64,000 nt of DNA from Lachnospiraceae bacterium (GTDB taxonomy: Bacteria > Bacillota > Clostridia > Lachnospirales > Lachnospiraceae). Made by a program: the position numbers and the translations under genes. The stretch is from the NCBI GenBank assembly GCA_017542245.1, contig JAFXXN010000078.1, positions 248,001 to 312,000 of the forward strand. Reading direction: 5' to 3'. A model generated the notes under the pieces. It was not told the origin of the DNA and ran no database searches. It saw only the letters and a program-made list of their open reading frames with translations. Below are positions 53,187 to 61,992 of the stretch, in pieces; the first letter of the stretch is position 1, and every line of letters starts with the position of its first letter.

Positions 53187-54725
53187 ATGAATTTTGAAGA
53201 CTTTAAGAAGAAGGCTGCAGACATAAAAAATGATATAGAACCTAAGGTAAAAGAAAAGGCAAAAAAAGCCGGAAAGGCTGTCTCTGATTTTGTGGATGAA
53301 CATATCACCGGCAATTCAACTGAAAAAAATGAGACCGTTGTAAACGATGAAGGCAATGAACAGACAGAACCGGTTAACTCTGAAGCAGAGCGTGTTAATG
53401 CCGATGTTCTGGAAAATGATGAGAATAAAAAAGAAGGATCTGCCGACAACGTTTTTGATTCATTAAAAAAGAAACGGAATAAAAGAAAGGCTAAGAGCGT
53501 AAAATATAAGAACGTGGATGACAGTTCAGATAAAAATACCGAAGAAGCCGGCGAACATGAAACAGAGGGTGATAATCAGACTGCATCCGAGACCGGAACA
53601 GATGTTGATCAGCCGACTGACAGTGCTTCTGTGGAAACTGCGACAGATGAGCCATGCAATACTGATGGGGAAGATGCTGAAGCAGGGGACACCGAGAAAC
53701 AGGATATTGAACATATCGAAGGTGAAGTAGTAGATTCCATGAAGGATAAATATAATCAGTTTGTCCAAAATGTTATGCCTAAAGTAAAGGACACTGCTTC
53801 TTTTGTCGGAAATAAGGTTAAGGATGCGGCTACGACTATTGGAAGCAAGGTGAAGGATGTTACAACAGATCTTACACCTAAGGTAAAGGATACAATTCAT
53901 GAAATCGGTCCCAAAGCCAAGCAAACCGTTGACAATATCGGACCTAAAGTAAAAGAAACAGCTCAGAATATCGGACCAAAGGTTAAGGAAACGGTAAAAC
54001 AGGTTGGCCCTAAAGTTTATGAAGGTGCAAAAAAGACCGGAGAAACCATAAGCTTCCAGGGATATCGCCTGAGAAAGACCATAGGAAAAAAAGTCAGAGG
54101 GTCAATCAAGGCAAAACTTGGCATTAAAGATGATGAGTTCGGTAACCCTGACGGGATAAAATACTACGAAGTAAAAAAGAAGAGTAAGAGTAAGCTGGTT
54201 GGCCATACCCGTACGGTTATGGCACACAGAAGAATGGTTCTTAAGCACTGTATTAAGGCCGGCATACCTCTTCAGGGACTTGTGCATGATCTTTCAAAAT
54301 ATTCCCCTTCGGAATTTTATTATGGTGTAAAGTTTTTCAAAGGGGACAGAAGTCCTAATGAAGGTGAGCGCGAGGATCATGGCTATTCATATGCATGGAT
54401 GCATCATAAAGGAAGAAATAAACATCATTTCGAATATTGGAATGATTATAATATTGAAGCAAATAAGGCACTTCCTGTTAAGATGCCTCTGAAATACGTG
54501 ATAGAGATGTTCTGCGACAGAGTTGCGGCTTCAAAAATCTATCTGAAAGATAACTACACAAATTTGAGCCCGTATGAGTATTTTGACAAGGGACGTTCAA
54601 GAAGAACAATACACCAGGAGACGAGTGATTTCTTGGAAAAACTTTTAAGAATGCTGGCTAAGAAGGGTGAGAATTATACATTCTTATATATCAAGTGGTA
54701 CATGAAACACCATGATACTTATTGA
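53187..54725 (+). CDS. Acidic 11-mer-repeat (LEA-like) protein with C-terminal DUF5662 domain
   Basis: A 512-residue protein. Residues ~1-195 are highly charged and low in complexity. Residues 196-283 consist of eight tandem 11-residue units of the type IGPKVKETAQN, which should form a long amphipathic helix as in group 3 LEA proteins. The C-terminal part (~325-512) matches DUF5662. It is rich in His/Asp/Trp (HDLSKYSPSEF, HHKGRNKHHFEYW) and may be metal-binding; its function is unknown. There is no signal peptide. ATG 53187 follows AGGAGG; the frame extending to 52995 overlaps folD and is rejected. Confidence 0.82.
   Translation: MNFEDFKKKAADIKNDIEPKVKEKAKKAGKAVSDFVDEHITGNSTEKNETVVNDEGNEQTEPVNSEAERVNADVLENDENKKEGSADNVFDSLKKKRNKRKAKSVKYKNVDDSSDKNTEEAGEHETEGDNQTASETGTDVDQPTDSASVETATDEPCNTDGEDAEAGDTEKQDIEHIEGEVVDSMKDKYNQFVQNVMPKVKDTASFVGNKVKDAATTIGSKVKDVTTDLTPKVKDTIHEIGPKAKQTVDNIGPKVKETAQNIGPKVKETVKQVGPKVYEGAKKTGETISFQGYRLRKTIGKKVRGSIKAKLGIKDDEFGNPDGIKYYEVKKKSKSKLVGHTRTVMAHRRMVLKHCIKAGIPLQGLVHDLSKYSPSEFYYGVKFFKGDRSPNEGEREDHGYSYAWMHHKGRNKHHFEYWNDYNIEANKALPVKMPLKYVIEMFCDRVAASKIYLKDNYTNLSPYEYFDKGRSRRTIHQETSDFLEKLLRMLAKKGENYTFLYIKWYMKHHDTY
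53772..54035 (+). repeat. Eight tandem 33-bp coding repeats (11-residue units)
   Basis: The period of 11 residues runs VMPKVKDTASF, VGNKVKDAATT, IGSKVKDVTTD, LTPKVKDTIHE, IGPKAKQTVDN, IGPKVKETAQN, IGPKVKETVKQ, VGPKVYEGAKK. The later units are the most alike, indicating recent unit duplication. Confidence 0.9.
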
Positions 54726-54767
54726 TAAAATATTTTTAGATGAAACGCATAAGGAAGGAACAAACCA

Positions 54768-57095
54768 ATGAATCTTATTAAGAACAGAGTTTTCTATGTT
54801 GACGGAGAACTTATAGAAGGAAATGAAGCCGGACTTAAGAAAATGGCTGACAAGGGTGTGAAGGCTGATTCTTCGCTGAGAAATAATACGCTTGGCTTTA
54901 GAATTATGAATAAGCATAATGTGAGCGGTGATACCGAAAAGTTTAAAATCAAATTTGACAAGATCACATCTCATGATATTACATATGTAGGTATCATTCA
55001 GACAGCAAGGGCCAGCGGCCTTAAGGAGTTTCCGCTTCCCTATGTTCTCACAAACTGTCATAATAGTCTCTGTGCTGTAGGAGGAACCATTAACGAGGAT
55101 GATCATATGTTTGGTCTTACTTCCGCTCAGAAGTACGGCGGAGTATATGTTCCGCCTCATCAGGCAGTTATTCACCAGTATGCAAGGGAAATGCTTGCAG
55201 GATGCGGCGATATGATACTGGGTTCAGATTCTCATACAAGGTATGGAGCACTCGGTACCATGGCTATCGGTGAAGGTGGCGGAGAACTTGCAAAACAGCT
55301 TCTCGGAAGGACATATGATGTTAACAGACCTGAAGTTATCTGTATTTATCTTACCGGAAAGCCTTCATACGGAGTAGGACCTCATGATGTGGCTCTTGCT
55401 CTTGTGGGTGCAACTTTTGATAATGGTTTTGTTAAGAATAAGATACTTGAGTTTGTCGGACCGGGAATAAAGAATTTAAGTGTAGATTTCCGTATCGGTG
55501 TTGACGTAATGACTACTGAGACCACGTGTCTGTCCTCTATATGGGAGACGGATGAGCAGGTGGAGGAATGGCTTGAGATACATGGAAGAAAGAATGCTTA
55601 TAAACAGTTAGGCATTGACGGCGCTGCAGAATATGACGGAGCAGTTGTTATAGATCTTTCAGAAATCAGGCCGATGATAGCTATGCCTTTCCATCCAAGT
55701 AAAGCATATGCTATCAGTGATGTTAAGGCTAATATCGGAGATTATTTAAGAGAATGTGAAGAGCGAGCAAGAGTAAGCTTTGGAGATAAGTGTGAGTATT
55801 CATTAAGTGACAAGATCATAGACGGAAAGCTTTATGTGGAACAGGGTATTATTGCCGGATGTGCAGGCGGTGGATTCGAGAATATCTGCGAAGCAGCTGA
55901 CATACTTAAGGGTGCTGATATCGGAAACGGAAAATTCTCATTGAGTGTATATCCTGCTTCAATGCCCGTATATGCCGAGCTTGTCAAGAACGGTGCGGTA
56001 GCCGATCTTATTGAAGCCGGAGCAGTAATTAAGACTGCATTCTGCGGACCTTGCTTTGGAGCCGGAGACACTCCCGCAAATAATGCTTTCAGCATCAGAC
56101 ACAGTACACGTAACTTCCCTAACCGCGAGGGTTCAAAGATACAGAATGGCCAGATTTCTTCAGTCGCACTTATGGATGCAAGATCAATCGCAGCTACCGC
56201 TGCAAATAAAGGTTTCCTTACAGGTGCAGATGAGCTTGAAGGTATTGATTTCAAGAAGCGTAAATATTTCTTTGATAAAACTATTTATGACAGAAGAGTT
56301 CTTGATTGTGTGGGAAAAGCAGATCCTGCTACAGAGATTCATTTTGGCCCTAATATTAAGGACTGGCCGAGAATGAACGCTCTATCGGATAACCTTCTTG
56401 TAAAGTGTGTCAGTGAAATCCATGATCCGGTTACAACAACGGATGAACTTATTCCTTCAGGTGAGACTTCATCTTTCAGATCCAACCCATTAGGGCTCGC
56501 TGAATTTACTCTTTCACGCCGTGATCCTGATTATGTAGGAGAGGCAAAGAAGATAAGAGCTGTTGAGAAAGACAGACAGATCAGGATGAACAGAGCTCAG
56601 GGCTTAAATACTGAAGTTTCAGAAATCGACCAGTACGGTTTTGCAAAGGATGCGGGAGAACTTAAAGCCGAATATGAGACTGTGTTTAAGAAATTAACCG
56701 AAAAGTTCGGAGTTGAAGAAAAGAATATAAGCGTAGGAAGTACTATTTTCTGTAATAAACCGGGTGACGGTTCTGCCCGTGAACAGGCTGCATCCTGTCA
56801 GAAGGTTTTAGGAGCATGGGCTAATATAGCATGCGAATATGCAACAAAACGTTATCGTTCAAATCTTATCAACTGGGGTATGCTTCCTTTCCTGTATGAT
56901 GGAAAAGAGATACATAAGGGAGATTATATATTTGTACCGGATATAAGAAAAGCTATCGAAGATAAGATTGAAGTTATTAAGGCATATATTATAGGAGACG
57001 ACATAAAGGAGGCTGAATTCAGACTCGGCTCGCTGAGCGATGATGAGAGAAAGATCATTCTTGACGGTTGTCTTATAAACTTCTATAAGAATTGA
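54768..57095 (+). CDS. Aconitase-family hydratase
   Basis: A 775-residue [4Fe-4S] (de)hydratase. The predicted cluster ligands are C365 in IAGCAGGGFEN and C426/C429 in CGPCFGAG. GSDSHTRYGALG is the active-site HT motif of the family. The C-terminal swivel domain contains SVGSTIFCNKPGDGSAREQAASCQKV (in part NKPGDGSAREQ). It lies 100 bp-scale upstream of isocitrate dehydrogenase, with one small gene between. It may therefore convert citrate to isocitrate for 2-oxoglutarate/glutamate synthesis, although it differs from standard AcnA/LeuC. Citrate synthase is not in the window. Confidence 0.85.
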   Translation: MNLIKNRVFYVDGELIEGNEAGLKKMADKGVKADSSLRNNTLGFRIMNKHNVSGDTEKFKIKFDKITSHDITYVGIIQTARASGLKEFPLPYVLTNCHNSLCAVGGTINEDDHMFGLTSAQKYGGVYVPPHQAVIHQYAREMLAGCGDMILGSDSHTRYGALGTMAIGEGGGELAKQLLGRTYDVNRPEVICIYLTGKPSYGVGPHDVALALVGATFDNGFVKNKILEFVGPGIKNLSVDFRIGVDVMTTETTCLSSIWETDEQVEEWLEIHGRKNAYKQLGIDGAAEYDGAVVIDLSEIRPMIAMPFHPSKAYAISDVKANIGDYLRECEERARVSFGDKCEYSLSDKIIDGKLYVEQGIIAGCAGGGFENICEAADILKGADIGNGKFSLSVYPASMPVYAELVKNGAVADLIEAGAVIKTAFCGPCFGAGDTPANNAFSIRHSTRNFPNREGSKIQNGQISSVALMDARSIAATAANKGFLTGADELEGIDFKKRKYFFDKTIYDRRVLDCVGKADPATEIHFGPNIKDWPRMNALSDNLLVKCVSEIHDPVTTTDELIPSGETSSFRSNPLGLAEFTLSRRDPDYVGEAKKIRAVEKDRQIRMNRAQGLNTEVSEIDQYGFAKDAGELKAEYETVFKKLTEKFGVEEKNISVGSTIFCNKPGDGSAREQAASCQKVLGAWANIACEYATKRYRSNLINWGMLPFLYDGKEIHKGDYIFVPDIRKAIEDKIEVIKAYIIGDDIKEAEFRLGSLSDDERKIILDGCLINFYKN

Positions 57096-57096
57096 T

Positions 57097-57684
57097 ATGA
57101 TAAAGATAAGATTAAAGAATCGTTCCTATGGGTTTATTTATTCGGAATCACTTCCGGATAACGGATATGAAGAGGTAAAAATACCCGTAGACCGAAAAAG
57201 GGTATCCATTACCGGAGATTATTTTGATATTGCGAATAATCATTGTGCCTGTGTCTGTACGATGAACATTGCATTGATCTTGAGAAAACATCGTATTGGA
57301 GATATAAGCAGATGCCGGCTTGGTAATGACAGGCTGAATATGTTCAAAGATATTCACAGTATAGTCGGAGACGGTCCGGTTTTTCTGTATAAACCAAAAC
57401 TGAACAGATATCTGAGATCAGTGGGTTCTAAGATACGTGCGGTTCCGATTACTGAACTTAAGGACATAGAGGATTGCATTGAGTCCAATATTCCCGTGGC
57501 TATGCTTGTTAATGCCGGAATCACTAACTGGCACTGGGTATTAGTTATCGGTATACGCAAATACTCTTCAGGAGATATTTACTTTAATATACTGGATGGA
57601 TGGAACAGACGGACAGACAGGTATCTGAAGTATAACGGAAGAGAAACATTTATAAGAGCCTTAAGGCCTGTTGCCAAGCGTTGA
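57097..57684 (+). CDS. Cysteine-peptidase-like (C39/papain fold) small protein
   Basis: A 195-residue protein with no close family recognised. It has the three-part layout of papain-like peptidases: C50 at the start of a helix in ANNHCACVCTMNIALIL, H146 in NWHWVLVIGI, and D167 in NILDGWN. It resembles C39-like domains in shape. There is no signal peptide, so it would act inside the cell. It starts 2 bp after the aconitase-like stop and 94 bp before icd, so it is probably co-transcribed with both. A role in processing or regulating them is speculation. Confidence 0.6.
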   Translation: MIKIRLKNRSYGFIYSESLPDNGYEEVKIPVDRKRVSITGDYFDIANNHCACVCTMNIALILRKHRIGDISRCRLGNDRLNMFKDIHSIVGDGPVFLYKPKLNRYLRSVGSKIRAVPITELKDIEDCIESNIPVAMLVNAGITNWHWVLVIGIRKYSSGDIYFNILDGWNRRTDRYLKYNGRETFIRALRPVAKR

Positions 57685-57778
57685 CTGTTCAGGGTTTGGC
57701 TATTGTGTGTAGAAATAAAAGATTATTGAAAATATTATATTATGAAAGGAAACTTGTAAAAGGCAGGATTTAAAGAGT

Positions 57779-58987
57779 ATGGAAAAAATCAGGATGACAA
57801 CTCCGCTGGTAGAGATGGATGGAGATGAAATGACCAGAGTAATATGGAAGATGATCAAGGATGAACTGCTCACTCCATATATTGACTTAAAGACGGAATA
57901 CTATGATCTTGGATTACCGGCAAGAGATGAGTCGGATGATCAGATAACCGTAGATTCAGCAAATGCCATAAAAAAATACGGTGTAGGAGTAAAATGCGCT
58001 ACCATAACTCCAAATGCTGCCAGAGTTGAGGAATATAAACTTAAAAAAATGTGGAAGAGTCCGAACGGAACAATCAGGGCAATCCTTGACGGAACCGTTT
58101 TCAGAGCACCGATCATCGTTAAAGGAATCGATCCATATGTTCCACATTGGAAAAAGCCTATAACTATTGCACGTCATGCTTACGGGGACATATATAAGGC
58201 AACTGAGATGAAGATTGATCGTCCCGGTAAAGCTGAACTGGTATTTACCGATGAAAACGGAAATGAGACCAGAGAGCTTATTCATGATTTTAAGGCTCCC
58301 GGAATCATTCAGGGCATCCATAACCTTGATGAATCAATAACCGGATTTGCTAAGAGCTGTTTCAATTTTGCACTTGATACTAAGCAGGATCTTTGGTTTG
58401 CTTCAAAAGATACAATTTCGAAGAAGTATGATCACAATTTTAAAGATATATTTGCAGATCTTTATGAGAATGAATATAAAGAAAAGTTTGAAGCAGCAGG
58501 CATAACATATTTCTATACTTTGATTGATGATGTTGTGGCCCGTGTTATCAAATCTGACGGCGGATTTATCTGGGCATGTAAGAACTATGACGGTGATGTT
58601 ATGAGCGACCTTCTGGCTACGGCATTCGGCTCACTCGGAATGATGACATCTGTCTTGGTTTCTCCTGACGGTAAGTATGAATATGAGGCAGCTCACGGAA
58701 CTGTTCAGCGGCATTATTATAAATATCTTAAGGGAGAGCCCACATCCACCAATTCTGTTGCTACTATTTTTGCATGGACCGGTGCTTTAAGAAAGCGCGG
58801 TGAACTCGATGGTATAAAAGAACTGTCAGATTTTGCCGACAAGCTTGAAAAAGCAACTGTTGCAACAATAGAGGGCGGTACAATGACCGGTGATCTTGCA
58901 CTTATCAGTAAGCTTTCCAATGTTAATAAGGTTAACACCTTAGAATTTATTAAGGCTATCAGAGCCGAATTGGATAAATTGATGTAA
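57779..58987 (+). CDS. icd: NADP-dependent isocitrate dehydrogenase (type II)
   Basis: The 402 residues are of the homodimeric eukaryote-like subfamily (start [17 protein letters not shown]). The substrate site is [20 protein letters not shown] (as KSPNGTIR). The metal-site Asp is in [26 protein letters not shown], and the nucleotide-site motif [11 protein letters not shown] favours NADP (R-H pair). It makes 2-oxoglutarate for glutamate; with the upstream aconitase-like hydratase it forms the oxidative half of an incomplete TCA pathway. The ribosome site is weak (AGGA far upstream; AAAGAG near). Confidence 0.95.
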   Translation: MEKIRMTTPLVEMDGDEMTRVIWKMIKDELLTPYIDLKTEYYDLGLPARDESDDQITVDSANAIKKYGVGVKCATITPNAARVEEYKLKKMWKSPNGTIRAILDGTVFRAPIIVKGIDPYVPHWKKPITIARHAYGDIYKATEMKIDRPGKAELVFTDENGNETRELIHDFKAPGIIQGIHNLDESITGFAKSCFNFALDTKQDLWFASKDTISKKYDHNFKDIFADLYENEYKEKFEAAGITYFYTLIDDVVARVIKSDGGFIWACKNYDGDVMSDLLATAFGSLGMMTSVLVSPDGKYEYEAAHGTVQRHYYKYLKGEPTSTNSVATIFAWTGALRKRGELDGIKELSDFADKLEKATVATIEGGTMTGDLALISKLSNVNKVNTLEFIKAIRAELDKLM

Positions 58988-59050
58988 TATCCCGTAACTG
59001 CAAAACAGGAACTTATAAAGTTACTATTTTAAAGGAAAAAGGAATTATAT

Positions 59051-59749
59051 ATGTTTGGGCAGAATATATTTGATGATTTGATGGGATTTCCTTTTCAGGG
59101 CGAGCTTATTCTGAGGATTCTGTTATCATGTTTGGCCGGCGCTATAATAGGATATGAAAGAAAAAAGAGAGAAAAGGCAGCCGGAATGCGTACTCATATT
59201 ATTGCAGCTATGGCCAGTGCTATTTTCTCAATATGCTCAAAATATTCTTATTTTGATATTTTGGAATATCAGGGTTTGAGCGTGGATGCATCACGTATTT
59301 CAGCAAATATAGTTACCGGAATATGCTTTCTTGGAGCAGGAGCAGTCTTTGTAAAAAGCAGAAGTGTTGTCGGTTTGACAACCGCTGCCGGGATATGGGC
59401 TGTTTCCGGAGTCGGGATGTGTTTCGGAAACGGTATGTATATTGTAGGTTTTGCTACAATGCTGATCATGGTGATCCTACAATATTCACTTCATAACAGA
59501 TTTGATCAGCTTGAAGGTTTTCAGCCGAAGGAGTGTACTGTGTTGCTCGAGGAAGGAGATAAGCATATGGATGAACTCCTCGGTGAATTAAGAAAAACGG
59601 ATCCGATGCTTAAGGTTATTCATATTTCCCGTGAATCTGAAAACCGTATTTTGCTAAAAATATATATACATCCTACAGATATGGAGATGTACACCGATAT
59701 TTGGAGTTTTATGAAGAGGTACAGTTATGTCATCTCGTGCGACGTATAA
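59051..59749 (+). CDS. MgtC/SapB family membrane protein
   Basis: A 232-residue membrane protein. The N-terminal MgtC domain (about 20-150) has four or five helices and signature residues RILLSCLAGAIIGYERKKREKAAGMRTH (in part GYERKKREKAAGMRTH). The cytoplasmic C-terminal ~75 residues look ACT-like. MgtC proteins affect Mg2+ and phosphate homeostasis; their exact role in commensals is unclear. It overlaps the next gene by 23 bp. Confidence 0.9.
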   Translation: MFGQNIFDDLMGFPFQGELILRILLSCLAGAIIGYERKKREKAAGMRTHIIAAMASAIFSICSKYSYFDILEYQGLSVDASRISANIVTGICFLGAGAVFVKSRSVVGLTTAAGIWAVSGVGMCFGNGMYIVGFATMLIMVILQYSLHNRFDQLEGFQPKECTVLLEEGDKHMDELLGELRKTDPMLKVIHISRESENRILLKIYIHPTDMEMYTDIWSFMKRYSYVISCDV

Positions 59750-60650
59750 TGTTCCATATGATATGAATGAAAGAGACAGACGAAAGAAGGCCTTTATCCG
59801 TAAAAGAAAACGGAAGAGGGTTTTAGTAGTGTTGTCTCTTTTTGCAATAGCCATAGGATTAGTTGCTGCGATTGTTGTGCTTCTCGTAAACATTATAAAG
59901 AAGAATTATGATGAACGTCAGATCAGGGAGACGTATGTTGATTATACCGGAGAATACAAGGATATTTGGCTGGTGGATAATTCTTTGGCCGGTAGAGAAA
60001 AAAAAGAGGCTTTCTTTGAGATAGAGGATGAACCGCAGGAAGAAAATGTCGTAGACTCAAGAACCGAAAAGTATAAAAATATTATCCCGGGAAGTAAGGG
60101 ACTGGTGATAGTCGATGCCGGTCATGGGGGGTATGACGGAGGCGCTGACGGTCACGGCCTGCAGGAAAAGGATGTTAATCTTAAAATTTCCTATTTGTTA
60201 AAGGATGAGTTGGAATTAAGGGGATATTCCGTTAAGCTTACAAGACCTGATGATGAATTTGTAGGACTTACCCAGAGAGCATCAATAGCAAATGCTCTTG
60301 ATAATCCTCTGTGTTTTGTGAGTATTCATCAAAATTCACTTGATGAATCTGAAGGATCGGCAAGTGGCATGGAGTCGTGGACATATGACAGAGAAGGCTG
60401 CGAGGAACTTGGAAATGCTATAGTTGAAGCTGCTTCACAGAAAACCGGAGCAAGAAACAGGGGAACACATTTTAGAAAAAATCTTGTTGTTACAAGCAAG
60501 ACTACAATGCCGGCTATAATTTTTGAATGCGGTTATCTGACGGATGCCGCAGAGGCTGAAAAACTTGCGGATGAAAACTATTGTATGCTGATAGTCGAAG
60601 GTATAGTTGACGGCATTGACAATTTTAGAGAAAGTTATTACGGACGTTAA
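59727..60650 (+). CDS. N-acetylmuramoyl-L-alanine amidase (Amidase_3)
   Basis: Zn-dependent cell-wall hydrolase of 307 residues. A basic cytoplasmic N-terminus and one helix (about 33-55) anchor it outside. A linker (about 60-125) precedes the Amidase_3 domain (about 128-302) with zinc ligand H in VDAGHGGYDGG, the second His in VSIHQNS and the catalytic Glu in FECGYLTD. It resembles CwlD/CwlC-type enzymes. Overlap with the MgtC-like gene suggests co-expression. Confidence 0.9.
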   Translation: MSSRATYNVPYDMNERDRRKKAFIRKRKRKRVLVVLSLFAIAIGLVAAIVVLLVNIIKKNYDERQIRETYVDYTGEYKDIWLVDNSLAGREKKEAFFEIEDEPQEENVVDSRTEKYKNIIPGSKGLVIVDAGHGGYDGGADGHGLQEKDVNLKISYLLKDELELRGYSVKLTRPDDEFVGLTQRASIANALDNPLCFVSIHQNSLDESEGSASGMESWTYDREGCEELGNAIVEAASQKTGARNRGTHFRKNLVVTSKTTMPAIIFECGYLTDAAEAEKLADENYCMLIVEGIVDGIDNFRESYYGR

Positions 60651-60688
60651 TTAATAGAATTTTCATAAATTTTTAAACAAAAGAGTTA

Positions 60689-60717
60689 TTTACTTTTATT
60701 ATCGGCAGTGCTATATT
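60689..60717 (+). promoter_or_regulatory. Candidate promoter for the COG0523 gene pair
   Basis: TTTACT (60689-60694) and TATATT (60712-60717) have a 17-bp spacer, about 80 bp before the first GTPase gene. No clear Zur-type palindrome was identified. Confidence 0.5.
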
Positions 60718-60799
60718 TTATGGATGGCATAAACATAGTATTGTTTATTGATAGAATATATATAAAGGAAAGGAAGACCGTTTAGGGTAAGGTGAGAAA

Positions 60800-61969
60800 A
60801 TGACGAAAGTTGATATTTTTTCAGGATTTTTAGGTGCAGGGAAAACTACACTGATCAAGAAGCTTATTGCAGAGGCTTTTAAAGGAGAAAAGATTGTTCT
60901 TATTGAAAACGAGTTTGGTGAGATAGGTATAGACGGGGGCTTTTTAAAGGATTCCGGTATACAGATTACCGAGATGAATTCAGGGTGTATCTGCTGTACG
61001 CTGGTAGGCGATTTTGGAATCGCTTTAAAGGATGTGATGAAACAGTTTACTCCCGACAGGATTATTATAGAGCCTTCAGGTGTAGGAAAGCTGTCCGATG
61101 TTATAAAGGCTATTCAGGATGTGGCTGAAGAGGCAGGCATTGCTGTAAATAATTTTGTTGCAGTTGTTGACGCCGGAAAATGTAAGATGTACATGAAGAA
61201 TTTTGGTGAGTTCTTCAATAATCAGATAGAATATGCCAAAACTATAATTTTAAGCCGTACACAGAATATAAGTGAGGAAAAACTTGCCGCTGCAGTAAGT
61301 CTTATCCGTGAACATAATGATAAAGCTGTTCTTATAACAACTCCTTGGGATGACCTTGATGGAGCAAAGATCTTAGAGGCTATGGAAGAAAAATCAAAAT
61401 TCGAAGATGATTTACTTGAAGCAGCCGGTATCTGTCCTGAGTGCGGTCACCATCATGAAGACGGGGAAGAGTGCTGCGGCCATGACCATCATCACCACCA
61501 CGACGATGACGATGACGAGGATGAGCATGAGCATCACCATCATCACCACCATGATGATGACGATGACGAAGAAGAGCACGAGCATCACCACCATGATGAC
61601 GACGATGATGAGGAGCACGAGCATCACCACCATCACCACCACCATGACGACGATGACGATGATGAGGAAGAACACGAGCATCATCACCATCATCATGCAG
61701 ATGAAGTGTTTACGAGCGTCGGCATAGAGACAACCAAAAAGTTTACCGAAGCCGGAATTAATGAGATATTAAAGAAACTTGATAATACCGAGGAATTCGG
61801 TATCATCCTCAGAGCTAAAGGTATTGTAGCTGCAGAAGAAGGTGAATGGATACATTTTGACTATGTTCCCGAGGAATCCGATATCAGGCGCGGCAGTGCT
61901 GATGTTATCGGAAAAATATGCGTTATCGGAAGTAAAATTAACGAAGATAATATAAAAGCACTGTTCTAA
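60800..61969 (+). CDS. COG0523 (CobW/ZNG1-type) GTPase with long His/Asp-rich insert
   Basis: G3E-family metallochaperone GTPase of 389 residues. Walker A is GFLGAGKT (9-16), the metal-binding CXCC motif is C63-I-C65-C66 and Walker B-like EPSG follows. The usual NKXD is replaced by SRTQ. Residues ~216-300 form a metal-binding-looking insert of alternating His and Asp/Glu blocks after a CXXC-HHH segment. The C-terminal CobW_C domain (~305-389) ends the chain. Zinc is the likeliest metal (inference). It is followed 23 bp later by a second COG0523-like gene. Confidence 0.9.
   Translation: MTKVDIFSGFLGAGKTTLIKKLIAEAFKGEKIVLIENEFGEIGIDGGFLKDSGIQITEMNSGCICCTLVGDFGIALKDVMKQFTPDRIIIEPSGVGKLSDVIKAIQDVAEEAGIAVNNFVAVVDAGKCKMYMKNFGEFFNNQIEYAKTIILSRTQNISEEKLAAAVSLIREHNDKAVLITTPWDDLDGAKILEAMEEKSKFEDDLLEAAGICPECGHHHEDGEECCGHDHHHHHDDDDDEDEHEHHHHHHHDDDDDEEEHEHHHHDDDDDEEHEHHHHHHHHDDDDDDEEEHEHHHHHHADEVFTSVGIETTKKFTEAGINEILKKLDNTEEFGIILRAKGIVAAEEGEWIHFDYVPEESDIRRGSADVIGKICVIGSKINEDNIKALF
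61480..61699 (+). repeat. Low-complexity coding repeat (His/Asp blocks)
   Basis: Four alternating blocks of CAY (His) and GAY/GAR (Asp/Glu) codons, each about 12-18 residues, with the recurrent core EHEHHHH and DDDDD. Similarity between blocks suggests expansion by slippage or unequal exchange. Confidence 0.9.
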
Positions 61970-61992
61970 AATGTTTATAGAGGATGAAACAT

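Noticed and set aside
53772-54035. Tandem 33-bp repeats as a possible CRISPR array
   Set aside because: There are no spacers; the units are contiguous, in frame and encode 11-residue protein repeats.
61407-61727. ORFs rich in Thr/Met/Ile (+) and Val/Met (-) in the His/Asp region
   Set aside because: They are frame shadows of the CAY/GAY codon repeats of the COG0523 GTPase gene.
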